Shown piece by piece: positions 8,731 through 16,415 of a DNA stretch of 64,000 bases. Made by a program: the position numbers and the translations under genes. The stretch is from Stenotrophomonas maltophilia (GTDB lineage Bacteria > Pseudomonadota > Gammaproteobacteria > Xanthomonadales > Xanthomonadaceae), in contig NZ_NIVS01000020.1 of NCBI RefSeq assembly GCF_002205165.1, forward strand, positions 186,001 through 250,000. Direction: 5' to 3'. The notes beneath the pieces were generated by a model that saw nothing but the letters and a program-made list of their open reading frames with translations, was not told where the DNA came from and made no database searches. The number at the start of each line of letters is the position of its first letter. The stretch's first letter is position 1.

Positions 8731-8828
8731 GGCAAACCGAGCACAGGTACTCGTTTCAATGCAAGTTTCGCCCCCGATCACTTTGCCCCATAATTGCTTC
8801 TTTCCCACCACACACAGGATCGACCGCC

Positions 8829-9623
8829 GTGGTCAAGCCGTTGCCTCGCCTGAGGTTGCAGGGTTTCAACAACCTCACCAAGGCGCTGAGCTTCAACATC
8901 TATGACGTCTGTTACGCCCGCACCGAAGAGGAGCGCCAGCGTTACATCGAATATATTGATGAAGAGTACAACGCCGATAGGCTGACTCAGATCCTGACCG
9001 ACGTTGCCGAGATCATCGGCGCGAACATCCTGAACGTGGCCCGCCAGGACTACGACCCCCAGGGTGCCTCGGTGACGATCCTGATCTCGGAAGAGCCGGT
9101 GATCGACAAGAAGCAGGCCGGCAAGGAGCTGATCTCCGACGCCGTGGTCGCCCACATGGACAAGAGCCACATCACCGTCCATACCTACCCGGAAACCCAT
9201 CCGCAGGAGGGCATCGCCACGTTCCGCGCGGACATCGATGTGGCCACCTGTGGCGTGATTTCCCCGCTGAAAGCGCTGAACTACCTGATCGAGAGTCTGG
9301 AATCGGACATCGTGATCATGGATTACCGCGTGCGTGGCTTCACCCGCGATGTGAAGGGCAAGAAGCATTACATCGATCACAAGATCAACTCGATCCAGAA
9401 CTTCCTGGCCAAGAACATCAAGTCGCGTTACGAGATGTTCGACGTCAACGTCTATCAGGAAAATATCTTCCACACGAAGATGCACCTGAAGGATTTCGAT
9501 CTGGACCAGTACCTGTTCGAAGAGAAGGCCAAGAACCTGTCGTTCAAGGAACGCATGAAGATCGAGGCGCTGCTGCGTCGTGAGATCGAAGAGCTGTTCC
9601 ATGGGCGCAATCTGGCCGAGTAA
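8829..9623 (+). CDS. speD: S-adenosylmethionine decarboxylase proenzyme
   Basis: Makes decarboxylated AdoMet, the aminopropyl donor for spermidine. The 264-residue length and sequence place it in the Escherichia coli-type (class 1A) group. It is made as a proenzyme that cleaves itself: the site is Lys112-Ser113 in [14 protein letters not shown], Ser113 becoming the pyruvoyl group, and the conserved catalytic cysteine is Cys141 in [11 protein letters not shown]. The start is the GTG at 8829, with ACAGGATC upstream. No speE follows. The 3' flank has a strong GC hairpin (about 9635-9660) before the guanidine element. Confidence 0.96.
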   Translation: MVKPLPRLRLQGFNNLTKALSFNIYDVCYARTEEERQRYIEYIDEEYNADRLTQILTDVAEIIGANILNVARQDYDPQGASVTILISEEPVIDKKQAGKELISDAVVAHMDKSHITVHTYPETHPQEGIATFRADIDVATCGVISPLKALNYLIESLESDIVIMDYRVRGFTRDVKGKKHYIDHKINSIQNFLAKNIKSRYEMFDVNVYQENIFHTKMHLKDFDLDQYLFEEKAKNLSFKERMKIEALLRREIEELFHGRNLAE

Positions 9624-9669
9624 GGCACTTCGCGAGGTTGTCCGGGCCTGGCCCGGGCGGCCTCGTTCA

Positions 9670-9740
9670 GGCGGGACGGCCCGCCCTGTGGAACCGGTGT
9701 TTGCGCAAAACCTGGTTCCACGGCAGCTACCGACGACGGT
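9670..9740 (+). promoter_or_regulatory. Candidate guanidine-II (mini-ykkC) riboswitch
   Basis: Guanidine-II RNAs are two hairpins with ACGR tetraloops whose loops bind guanidinium together. Here GGCGGG-ACGG-CCCGCC (9670-9685) is a perfect six-pair stem with an ACGG loop, and ACCG-ACGA-CGGT (9729-9740) is a four-pair stem with an ACGA loop. The 43-base linker is almost wholly occupied by a third stem-loop (about 9686-9723, GGAACC/GGTTCC core), leaving only five free bases before the second hairpin. The element sits directly before sugE, the known target gene of this class, and its second hairpin shares bases with the terminator that follows, giving an obvious on-switch. Confidence 0.72.
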
Positions 9741-9772
9741 CCGGTGTGAAAACACCGGGCCGTTTTGCTTTT
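9738..9772 (+). terminator. Riboswitch-linked intrinsic terminator before sugE
   Basis: A ten-pair stem (9738-9747 with 9752-9761, one G-U pair) closed by a GAAA loop is followed by GTTTTGCTTTTG. It uses bases 9738-9740 that also close the second ACGA hairpin, so the two structures exclude each other. It lies only about 20 bases before the sugE start. Confidence 0.7.
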
Positions 9773-9792
9773 GTTAACCCAAGGAATCCCCC

Positions 9793-10110
9793 ATGCCCTG
9801 GATCTATCTTCTCGTCGCCGGTCTGTTCGAAATCGGCTTCGCCATCGGAATGAAGTACTCCGAAGGCTTCAGCAAGCCCCTTCCCACGCTGGCCACCGTC
9901 GCGGCCGCCCTGGTCAGCCTGTACCTGATGAGCCAGGCCATGAAGTCCATCCCGGTCGGCACGGCCTATGCGATCTGGACCGGTATCGGCGCGCTGGGCG
10001 TGGCGATGCTGGGCATCTTCCTGTTCGGCGACAGCGCCTCGCCGTCGCGGCTGGCCTGCATCGCATTGATCGTGGCCGGTGTGATCGGCCTGAAGCTGGT
10101 CTCGGGGTAA
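9793..10110 (+). CDS. sugE: Small multidrug resistance family guanidinium exporter (SugE/Gdx)
   Basis: A 105-residue, four-helix SMR protein. MPWIYLLVAGLFEIGFAIGMKYSEGF carries the conserved membrane Glu13, and the GTAYAIWTGIGALG signature and the C-terminal GVIGLKLVSG are those of the SugE/Gdx subgroup, which exports guanidinium by proton exchange as an antiparallel dimer, rather than the EmrE subgroup of broad drug exporters. AAGGAATCC precedes the ATG. The guanidine-II-like element directly upstream supports this function. It converges with coq7. Confidence 0.93.
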   Translation: MPWIYLLVAGLFEIGFAIGMKYSEGFSKPLPTLATVAAALVSLYLMSQAMKSIPVGTAYAIWTGIGALGVAMLGIFLFGDSASPSRLACIALIVAGVIGLKLVSG

Positions 10111-10156
10111 CGCTCCAGACTCACGGAACACCCATGCCGCCGCTGCTTCGCGGCGG

Positions 10157-10186
10157 CCCCCTCTGACTCAGGGGGGGGGGGCTTTT
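10157..10186 (+). terminator. Terminator after sugE with an 11-G tract
   Basis: GCCCCCT and AGGGGG flank a short loop, ending in CTTTT. The 3' arm contains an uninterrupted run of 11 G (10171-10181). A second GC hairpin (10136-10157) lies just before it. It separates the convergent sugE and coq7. Confidence 0.55.
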
Positions 10187-10228
10187 CACCAGATGCGCCT
10201 GGCGCAGTGGAGGCTTGGCGGTGGAGGC

Positions 10229-10873
10229 TTAGAGGCGGTACGCGATGGTCTTCATGACCTTGGAGGCCAGCGCCATCACCGACGGGATCGGGGCGGGCAG
10301 CCTGCGCGCGCCGGCATGCTCGGCGTGATCGGCGTGGCGGGCCTCGTCGATCTTCATCACCTTGATCACCTCGCGGCTGCGCAGGTCGGCCGGGGGCAGG
10401 GTGTCCAGGTGTTCGTCCAGATGCGCTTCCACCTGGCGCTCGGTTTCGACCACGAAGCCCAGGTTCCAGCCGTCCCCGCGCAGGCCGGCCAGGGTGCCGA
10501 TGGTGTAGCTGCCGGCATACCAGATCGGATTGAACAGGCTGGGACGGCTGTCCAGTTCGCGCAGGCGCTGGGCGCACCAGGCCAGATGGTCGGTCTCTTC
10601 CTGGGCCGCATCGAGCAGGTGCGCGCGGGTTTCCGGCTCGCGGGCGACCGCGGCCTGGCCGAAGTACAGGCCCTGGGCGCAGACTTCGCCGACATGGTTG
10701 ATGCGCATCAGGCCGGCGGCGTGGCGGCGCTCGGGCGCGGCCATCTGCACGTCCGGGGTGCCTTCGGCGGGGTAGGGGCGGCTGGCCGGCGGATTGCCGA
10801 ACACCGTATCCAGGGCCCGCTGGGCTTCGGTCAGCAGGTGGTCGAGCGGGGTGATCTGGCGGAGCGCGGTCAT
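10229..10873 (-). CDS. coq7: Coq7-type ubiquinone biosynthesis hydroxylase
   Basis: Hydroxylates 2-polyprenyl-3-methyl-6-methoxy-1,4-benzoquinol at C6, the penultimate step of ubiquinone synthesis, at the inner membrane. At 214 residues it is a carboxylate-bridged di-iron protein: [26 protein letters not shown] and [17 protein letters not shown] supply the E and ExxH ligands of the two half-sites. It replaces the flavin enzyme UbiF used by E. coli. The ATG at 10873 has no competitor. It is divergent from the ribosomal protein operon. Confidence 0.95.
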   Translation of the reverse strand: MTALRQITPLDHLLTEAQRALDTVFGNPPASRPYPAEGTPDVQMAAPERRHAAGLMRINHVGEVCAQGLYFGQAAVAREPETRAHLLDAAQEETDHLAWCAQRLRELDSRPSLFNPIWYAGSYTIGTLAGLRGDGWNLGFVVETERQVEAHLDEHLDTLPPADLRSREVIKVMKIDEARHADHAEHAGARRLPAPIPSVMALASKVMKTIAYRL

Positions 10874-10950
10874 GGCGGGCGGTGTCGCGGCGGGGGACCC
10901 TCGATTCTCGCCCCCCGCGGCCGGTGTGCCAAGCCGGAATGGGGGTCAAC

Positions 10951-10979
10951 TTGCATGTGGTGGGGATGGCCAGTACAAT
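10951..10979 (+). promoter_or_regulatory. Promoter of rplM-rpsI
   Basis: TTGCAT (10951-10956), a 17-base spacer and TACAAT (10974-10979) form a strong sigma70-type promoter about 75 bases before rplM, fitting a highly expressed ribosomal protein operon. The leader between promoter and gene is about 70 bases and I see no defined L13-type structure in it. Confidence 0.75.
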
Positions 10980-11054
10980 CCCGCCTCTTCACAACGCGTG
11001 GCAGAGTTCCGGCCGTACTGCGCCGTAATGAGCCCGACCTACTAGAGTTCTTTC

Positions 11055-11483
11055 ATGAGCACTTTCACTGCAAAGTCCGAGACCGTCCAGCGCGACTGGT
11101 ATCTCGTCGACGCATCCGGCAAGACGCTGGGCCGTCTGTCCACCGAGCTGGCCCGCCGTCTGCGCGGCAAGCACAAGCCGGTCTACACCCCTCACGTTGA
11201 TACCGGTGATTACCTGGTTGTCATCAATGCAGAAAAGATTGCCGTCACCGGCAACAAGCTGCAGGACAAGCTGTATCACCGTTTCACTGGCTACATCGGC
11301 AACCTGAAGACCGAAACTCTGGCCCAGGCGCTTGAGCGCCACCCGGAGCGTGTCATCGAGACCGCCGTCAAGGGCATGCTGCCGAAGGGCCCGCTGGGCC
11401 GCGCCATGTACCGCAAGCTCAAGGTGTACTCGGGTTCCGAGCACCCGCACGCCGCTCAGCAGCCTCAGGTTCTGGATATCTAA
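11055..11483 (+). CDS. rplM: 50S ribosomal protein L13 (uL13)
   Basis: A 142-residue large-subunit protein that acts early in 50S assembly. It is recognised by [28 protein letters not shown], the [19 protein letters not shown] segment and [18 protein letters not shown]. Length and start are standard. It is followed two bases later by rpsI, forming the two-gene operon seen throughout bacteria. Confidence 0.99.
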   Translation: MSTFTAKSETVQRDWYLVDASGKTLGRLSTELARRLRGKHKPVYTPHVDTGDYLVVINAEKIAVTGNKLQDKLYHRFTGYIGNLKTETLAQALERHPERVIETAVKGMLPKGPLGRAMYRKLKVYSGSEHPHAAQQPQVLDI

Positions 11484-11485
11484 TC

Positions 11486-11878
11486 ATGGCTATCACGCAA
11501 AACTACGGCACCGGCCGCCGCAAGTCCTCCACCGCCCGCGTGTTCCTGCGCAAGGGCGCCGGCAACATCACCGTCAATGGCCGTCCGCTGGACGAGTTCT
11601 TTGGCCGTGAGACTGCACGCATGATCGTGCGTCAGCCGCTGGAACTGACCAAGAACACCGAAACCTTCGACATCATGGTCACCGCTGCTGGCGGTGGTAC
11701 CACCGGTCAGGCCGGTGCGATCCGTCTGGGCATCGCCCGCGCGCTGATCGAGTACGACGAAACCCTGAAGTCCGAGCTGCGCAAGGCTGGCTTCATGACC
11801 CGTGACGCCCGTGAAGTCGAGCGTAAGAAGGTCGGCCTGCACAAGGCACGTCGCGCCACCCAGTTCTCCAAGCGCTGA
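11486..11878 (+). CDS. rpsI: 30S ribosomal protein S9 (uS9)
   Basis: A 130-residue small-subunit protein whose C-terminal tail reaches the P-site t[35 protein letters not shown] (spanning the start of the fold) and the terminal [17 protein letters not shown] are diagnostic; the final Lys-Arg is intact. It is the second gene of the rplM-rpsI operon, which ends at the terminator at 11928. Confidence 0.99.
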   Translation: MAITQNYGTGRRKSSTARVFLRKGAGNITVNGRPLDEFFGRETARMIVRQPLELTKNTETFDIMVTAAGGGTTGQAGAIRLGIARALIEYDETLKSELRKAGFMTRDAREVERKKVGLHKARRATQFSKR

Positions 11879-11927
11879 TCCATTGCGCCTGGCGTGGGAT
11901 CCTTCGGGATCCCCCTGGGAGGTACGC

Positions 11928-11956
11928 AAAAGCCCGGCTTCGGCCGGGCTTTTGTC
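11928..11956 (+). terminator. Terminator of rplM-rpsI
   Basis: AAAAGCCCGGC-ttc-GGCCGGGCTTTT is a near-perfect stem with a T tract about 50 bases after rpsI. An A run at the 5' side means it could also work on the minus strand. Confidence 0.9.
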
Positions 11957-12056
11957 GTTTCCGGGGTGATGGTTCACACTTTGAGCATCCAGGCCCGTCG
12001 CTGGGGTGTCCTTCAATGCTCCACCTGGCAGCGCCCCTCTTCTTTCTGGTGAAACA

Positions 12057-12168
12057 GCCCCCTTGGAGTACAAGGGGGCGCGCCGTCAGGCGCGGGGATG
12101 TGGCAGGGGAGGGCTGGCGCCCACACCTTGCTGCGCAAGGTGTGGGGTCCGGGCGCGATGCGCCCGGA
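12057..12168. repeat. Chain of four stem-loops between rpsI and the tRNAs
   Basis: The 346-base gap 11879-12224 has no gene. Within it four perfect hairpins follow one another: GCCCCCTTG/CAAGGGGGC (12057-12079), CGCGCC/GGCGCG (12079-12094), CCCACACCTTG/CAAGGTGTGGG (12120-12146) and TCCGGGCG/CGCCCGGA (12148-12168). They lie on the 3' side of the tRNA-Gln terminator. They may be a composite repetitive element; I recognise no named family. Confidence 0.55.
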
Positions 12169-12180
12169 CAAACGCCCAAA

Positions 12181-12222
12181 CAAACAGAAAAGGCCGATCT
12201 TTCGATCGGCCTTTTCTGTTTG
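12181..12222 (-). terminator. Bidirectional terminator after the tRNA pair
   Basis: Two 19-base arms (12181-12199 and 12204-12222) pair perfectly around a TTTC loop, with A-rich and T-rich sides giving U tracts on either strand. It lies three bases beyond the tRNA-Gln 3' end in the tRNA direction. Confidence 0.88.
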
Positions 12223-12224
12223 TT

Positions 12225-12299
12225 TGGCTGCCCCGGATGGATTCGAACCACCGAATGCCTGAGTCAGAGTCAGGTGCCTTACCGCTTGGCGACGGGGCA
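12225..12299 (-). tRNA. tRNA-Gln (anticodon CTG)
   Basis: On the minus strand the acceptor stem TGCCCCG pairs with CGGGGCA, the anticodon stem CCTGA/TCAGG encloses the loop CTCTGAC (anticodon CTG, reading CAG codons), and GGTTCGAATCC forms the T arm. The discriminator is G and CCA is encoded (12227-12225). It is the second of two tRNAs transcribed leftward. Confidence 0.96.
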
Positions 12300-12348
12300 A
12301 AATGTGCGTGCAATTATTGCACTTTCTCCCTGAAAAACCAAGCGAACT

Positions 12349-12425
12349 TGGTGGCTATGGGTGGACTCGAACCACCGACCCCAGCATTATGAGTGCTGTG
12401 CTCTAACCGGCTGAGCTACATAGCC
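12349..12425 (-). tRNA. tRNA-Met (anticodon CAT)
   Basis: GGCTATG/CATAGCC acceptor stem, D arm AGCTCAGCCGGTTAGAGC, anticodon loop CTCATAA (CAT), T arm GGTTCGAGTCC, discriminator A and encoded CCA. The paired first base of the acceptor stem (G1-C72) marks it as the elongator rather than initiator tRNA; an Ile tRNA with lysidine-modified CAT is less likely. It lies 49 bases before tRNA-Gln and shares its promoter. Confidence 0.93.
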
Positions 12426-12439
12426 TCAGGGAGCCGGTA

Positions 12440-12468
12440 ATTCTGGAGATGTATCTGGAATCTGTCAA
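12440..12468 (-). promoter_or_regulatory. Promoter of the tRNA-Met/tRNA-Gln transcript
   Basis: On the minus strand TTGACA (12468-12463), 17 bases and CAGAAT (12445-12440), ending 14 bases before the tRNA-Met 5' end. The consensus -35 and spacing make this convincing. Confidence 0.75.
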
Positions 12469-12546
12469 CACTTTTTCACCGCGCTTGTGAGTGGACAGCG
12501 GGCGTGGCACAGTCCCGATCAGTAGATTTTTCTAGGAGTCCGCATC

Positions 12547-13176
12547 GTGATCGATCCGGACGGCTATCGACCGAACGTCGGTATTGTGCTGATGCGGCAG
12601 GATGGGCAGGTTTTCTGGGCACGACGCGTGCGCCGGGATGGCTGGCAGTTCCCGCAGGGCGGCATGAACACCGACGAGACGCCTGTCGAAGCCATGTATC
12701 GCGAGTTGCAGGAAGAAACCGGGTTGTTGCCCGAGCACGTTGAAGTGCTCGGGGCGACGCCGGGTTGGCTTCGCTATCGGCTGCCGGCACGGGCCATCCG
12801 CCGCAATGAACGGCAGGTCTGTATCGGCCAGAAGCAGGTGTGGTTCCTGCTCCGGCTGGCCGGGGACGAATCCCATGTCACCCTGGACCATACCGACAGC
12901 CCGGAGTTCGACCAGTGGCGCTGGGTCGATTTCTGGTACCCCGTGGAGCACGTGGTGATGTTCAAGCGCGGCGTCTATGCGCGTGCCCTGCGCCATCTGG
13001 CGCCGTTGGCACGGGGCGTGGCCGGGACCGGGGTGGAATCGATGCCCAAGTCCGCCCAGGAGGCCTGGATGCCGGGCAACGCGGCAGGTCACGACCGCCC
13101 GCGCAAGCGCACGACACCCAAGCGTGGCGGCGGTTACTGGCCGCGCAAGGCCAAGGGCGAGCCGGGCGCGGTCTGA
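12547..13176 (+). CDS. rppH: RNA pyrophosphohydrolase
   Basis: Removes pyrophosphate from the 5' end of mRNA, exposing it to RNase E. The Nudix box is intact in [23 protein letters not shown] (about residues 38-60), and [21 protein letters not shown] and the [10 protein letters not shown] strand are typical of RppH. The start is the GTG at 12547, after TAGGAGTCC. It is 209 residues, longer than the about 160-176 of enteric RppH, through a basic C-terminal tail from about residue 165 ([20 protein letters not shown]), also seen in Xanthomonas homologues and a plausible RNA-contact extension. Confidence 0.95.
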   Translation: MIDPDGYRPNVGIVLMRQDGQVFWARRVRRDGWQFPQGGMNTDETPVEAMYRELQEETGLLPEHVEVLGATPGWLRYRLPARAIRRNERQVCIGQKQVWFLLRLAGDESHVTLDHTDSPEFDQWRWVDFWYPVEHVVMFKRGVYARALRHLAPLARGVAGTGVESMPKSAQEAWMPGNAAGHDRPRKRTTPKRGGGYWPRKAKGEPGAV

Positions 13177-13204
13177 GCGATTCCCGGCGGCTCTGAACCG
13201 TATC

Positions 13205-13240
13205 GAGAATGATTCAGGTTCGAAATTGACAACCATTCTC
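13205..13240. promoter_or_regulatory. Candidate Fur box(es) upstream of bfd
   Basis: The complement of 13222-13240 matches the 19-base Fur consensus GATAATGATAATCATTATC at 13 positions, and 13205-13214 (GAGAATGATT) forms an imperfect inverted copy of 13231-13240. It lies about 55 bases before the ferredoxin gene bfd, a classic iron-repressed gene. Confidence 0.6.
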
Positions 13241-13293
13241 GTTTCGATTGGAATAGCAGCAGGCCGATCCGGGCCTGCCTGCCGAGTCCGCAC

Positions 13294-13500
13294 GTGTACG
13301 TCTGCATCTGCAACGGGGTTACCGACCATCAGATCCGCGAAGCCGCCCAGAGCGGTGTCGTGAGCGTGTCCGAGTTGACGATGCGCACCGGCTGCGGCGC
13401 CACCTGCGGTTCCTGCCTGGACATGGCGGCCGACCTGCTGGCCAAGTTCAGCGCCACCCACGATCTGCCGCTGCCGGTACTGGGCCTGCAGGCCGCCTGA
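13294..13500 (+). CDS. bfd: Bacterioferritin-associated ferredoxin
   Basis: A 68-residue [2Fe-2S] protein that binds bacterioferritin and passes electrons to the ferric core so that iron can be released. The four ligand cysteines are Cys4, Cys6, Cys38 and Cys41 (YVCICNGVTD and CGATCGSCL). GTG at 13294 is the start. A Fur-like site lies upstream, so it is expected to be made when iron is short, and bfr follows 125 bases downstream on the same strand. Confidence 0.94.
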   Translation: MYVCICNGVTDHQIREAAQSGVVSVSELTMRTGCGATCGSCLDMAADLLAKFSATHDLPLPVLGLQAA

Positions 13501-13625
13501 AGCCGTCCACGCTGGCCGTGGGCGCGTGCCTGGGGGCGGGCCGCAACTGAGCACGATTCGCGTTCCTTCATGCTTCCACGCGACGCGCTACAGTGCCCGC
13601 GATTCCACGCAGCAGGAGCACGCTC

Positions 13626-14096
13626 ATGAAGGGCGACGCCAAAGTCATCGAATTCCTCAACAAGGTCCTCTACAACGAGCTGACCGCCATCAACCAGTAC
13701 TTCCTGCACGCCAAGATGCTGAAGAACTGGGGCCTGAAGGAGCTCGCCGATCACGAGTACAAGGAATCGATCGAAGAGATGAAGCATGCGGACATTCTGT
13801 CCGACCGCATCCTCTTCCTCGAAGGCCTGCCGAACTTCCAGGCACTGGGCAAGCTGCGCATCGGCGAGAACCCGGCCGAGATCCTGCAGTGCGACCTCAG
13901 CCTGGAACGCGATGGCGTGGTGACTCTGCGCGAAGCGGTGGCCTATGCCGATTCGATCGGCGACTACGTCAGCCGCCAGCTGTTCGTGAAGATCCTCGAG
14001 TCCGAGGAAGAGCACATCGACTGGCTGGAAACCCAGCTGGATCTGATCGAGCGCATCGGCGAACCGAACTACCTGCTGACCAAGATCGAAGACTGA
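13626..14096 (+). CDS. bfr: Bacterioferritin
   Basis: A 156-residue subunit of the 24-mer iron-storage cage. Di-iron ferroxidase ligands are all in place: Glu18, Glu51, His54, Glu94, Glu127 and His130. Met52, the haem ligand at the subunit interface, is also present, so this is a haem-binding bacterioferritin rather than a plain ferritin. The ATG at 13626 ([15 protein letters not shown]) follows AGCAGGAGCACGC; the in-frame codon at 13593 is not needed. Bfd is its immediate upstream neighbour and redox partner. Confidence 0.97.
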   Translation: MKGDAKVIEFLNKVLYNELTAINQYFLHAKMLKNWGLKELADHEYKESIEEMKHADILSDRILFLEGLPNFQALGKLRIGENPAEILQCDLSLERDGVVTLREAVAYADSIGDYVSRQLFVKILESEEEHIDWLETQLDLIERIGEPNYLLTKIED

Positions 14097-14097
14097 G

Positions 14098-16413
14098 TCA
14101 GCCCTGCAGCGGGGCGCGCAGGCGGGCGTGATAGCCGGCCAGCGCGATCCGCGCACGCGCGAACTCGGCGATCAACAGCGCCACCGCCACGGCGGGGCGC
14201 TCCAGCGTGCCGGCGCGGGCATCGTGCTCGATCCGCCAAGCCGCTGCCGACAGTGCCATCGCCCCCACATTCGCACTGGCGGACTTGAGGCTGTGCGCCA
14301 ACGCGCGCAGCTGATCCAGATCCGCGGCGACCGAGGCGTCCTGCAGCTGCCGGATCAACGGTGGCGTGTCATCCAGGAACACGCCGATGATGCGCGCGGT
14401 ATCGGGACCAATGACCTCCAGCAGTTCATCCAGCACGTCCTGATCGAGCACCGGGGCCGGCGACTCGTCGCGTGCCGGCGGTGCCGCGGGCGGTGAAGGC
14501 ATCTGCCCGGGCAGGGACGGTGGCTGCACTGCCGCGTCATCGTTCATCGCACTGCCCCAGCGCGCCAGCACGGCTTGCAGTGTTTCGCGGTTGATGGGCT
14601 TGGACAGATAGTCGTCCATGCCGGCCTGCAGGCAGCGTTCGCGGTCGCCGGCCATCGCATTGGCGGTCATCGCCACGATCGGCAATCGCGCGGCGCCGCG
14701 TGCGGCCTCGTGCGCGCGCCAGCGGCGGGTGGCGTCGTAGCCGTCCAGCACCGGCATCTGGCAATCCATCAGCACCACATCGAACGGGCGGGCATGCAGC
14801 GCCTCCAGCGCCTGCTCGCCCTGCGTGACGGTGTCCACCTCGCAGCCAAGTACCTGCAGCAGACGCTGGGCGACCAGCAGATTGACGCTGTTGTCTTCCA
14901 CCAGCAGCACGCGCAGGGGGAACTGCGGCAATGCCGTGGGTGAGCCGGCGTATTCGACCTCGGCCAGCAGCGCAGCCGGACGCGCACTGGGCACCACCGG
15001 GTGCAGCAACGCGTGCAGTTCGCTGTCGGCGCCCTGCCGCGACAGCGCCGGCCCGGGGCCGAGCGACTCCGGCGCGGGCGCCTCGTCGCCATACAGCCAC
15101 AGCAGCTGCGCGCCCGGATGCCGATCGTTGCCGGCCACCGCCTTCTGCAGCGCCTGGGTGCCATGACGCAGGCCGTCGGTGTCCGCGATGACCCAGGCCA
15201 GCGCCGGGTCAATGCCGGGGCGCTGCGGGGCGCGCAGGGCGTCGATCGCCTCGGCGCTGGTCTCCACGGTGTGCAGGCGCAGGTCGTGGTGCTGGGTCAC
15301 CCGTTCGATACGCTGGGCCAGCACCGCATCACGCGTGATCAGCAGGGCGCGGCGCATGTTGCCCACGGCCGGCAGATCGCCGATCACCTTGAGCAGCGGA
15401 ATCTCGAACCAGAAGGTGGCGCCGTGCCCGACGGTGGAATGCACGCCGATGCGGCCGTGCATCAGGTCGATGATGCGCTTGCAGATCGCCAGGCCCAGCC
15501 CGGTGCCGCCGTACAGGCGTGTGGTGGAGGCGTCGGCCTGGCTGAAGGACTGGAACAGGCGCGCCTGCAGGGCGTCGTCGATGCCGATACCGCTGTCGGC
15601 GATCTCGAACCGCAGCTGGTGCTGCGCGTTGGTCTCGCCCTGGCGCTGCACGCGCAGCCGGATCTGGCCGCGCTCGGTGAACTTGATCGCGTTGACCAGC
15701 AGGTTGCTCAGCACCTGGCGCAGCCGCACCGGATCGCCACGCACCGACAGCCGCACCGCCGGGTCCAGCTCCAGCGACAGCTGCAGGCCTTTGGGATCGG
15801 CGGCGCGCTGCATCAACTGCACCAGCCCTTCGAGCAGTTCGCGCAGGTTGAATGTGGTGATCTCCAGGTTCAGGCCCTTGGCCTCGAGCCGGGAGTAATC
15901 GAGGATGTCATCGACGATGCGCAGCAGCTGCTGCGAGCTGGTCGCGGCGGTCTGCAGCATCTGCCGCTGGTCGTTGCCGAGCTGGCCGCGCGCGATCAGA
16001 TCGAGCATCGGCAGGATGCCGTTGAGCGGGGTGCGGATCTCATGGCTCATCGTGGCCAGGAACTCACCCTTGGCCAGCGCTGCGGCTTCGGCGGCCTGCT
16101 TGGCGCTGAGCAGTTCCTGCTCCAGCTGGTTCTGCTGCTGCCGGCGCTGCTGCAGCTGATCGCGTTCCAGCAGCAGCGACTCGCTGCGCTGCTGCAGGGT
16201 GTGGAGCTGGTCCTGCGCCTGCCGCCAGCGGCGTACGGCCTGCACCGCCGCGAGCAGCGCCAGCACGCCGGTGCCGGCGGCGATGTCGATCCACGGGCCG
16301 TTGGCGCCGATCCGCGCCATCACCCCGGCGGTCGCGCACACCGCCGCGGCCACCGCGGCGATCCACAGCGAGGCCGGGGTGGAGGAGGGGGCTGGCCGTC
16401 CGTGGCGTCCCAT
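14098..16413 (-). CDS. Hybrid sensor histidine kinase (HisKA-HATPase-REC-HPt)
   Basis: A 771-residue inner-membrane phosphorelay kinase. In order: two membrane segments (about 16-34 and 43-60) with almost no periplasmic loop, a coiled coil (about 65-115), HisKA with His124 in MSHEIRTPLNG, HATPase with NLLVNAIKF, DSGIGI and GGTGLGLAI, a degenerate receiver-like region (about 355-480), a true receiver with Asp550 in VVLMDCQMPVLDG, and an HPt domain with His707 in AHSLKSASANVGA. The lack of a sensing loop suggests it reads a membrane or cytosolic cue. Start at ATG 16413, two bases after the stop of the response regulator upstream, so the two form one operon. The architecture is like BarA/RpfC, but I cannot assign either. 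Confidence 0.92.
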   Translation of the reverse strand: MGRHGRPAPSSTPASLWIAAVAAAVCATAGVMARIGANGPWIDIAAGTGVLALLAAVQAVRRWRQAQDQLHTLQQRSESLLLERDQLQQRRQQQNQLEQELLSAKQAAEAAALAKGEFLATMSHEIRTPLNGILPMLDLIARGQLGNDQRQMLQTAATSSQQLLRIVDDILDYSRLEAKGLNLEITTFNLRELLEGLVQLMQRAADPKGLQLSLELDPAVRLSVRGDPVRLRQVLSNLLVNAIKFTERGQIRLRVQRQGETNAQHQLRFEIADSGIGIDDALQARLFQSFSQADASTTRLYGGTGLGLAICKRIIDLMHGRIGVHSTVGHGATFWFEIPLLKVIGDLPAVGNMRRALLITRDAVLAQRIERVTQHHDLRLHTVETSAEAIDALRAPQRPGIDPALAWVIADTDGLRHGTQALQKAVAGNDRHPGAQLLWLYGDEAPAPESLGPGPALSRQGADSELHALLHPVVPSARPAALLAEVEYAGSPTALPQFPLRVLLVEDNSVNLLVAQRLLQVLGCEVDTVTQGEQALEALHARPFDVVLMDCQMPVLDGYDATRRWRAHEAARGAARLPIVAMTANAMAGDRERCLQAGMDDYLSKPINRETLQAVLARWGSAMNDDAAVQPPSLPGQMPSPPAAPPARDESPAPVLDQDVLDELLEVIGPDTARIIGVFLDDTPPLIRQLQDASVAADLDQLRALAHSLKSASANVGAMALSAAAWRIEHDARAGTLERPAVAVALLIAEFARARIALAGYHARLRAPLQG

Positions 16414-16415
16414 GC

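Noticed and set aside
9624..9792. Guanidine-I (ykkC) riboswitch instead of guanidine-II
   Set aside because: The conserved single-stranded blocks of the guanidine-I class are not present, whereas two ACGR-loop hairpins are.
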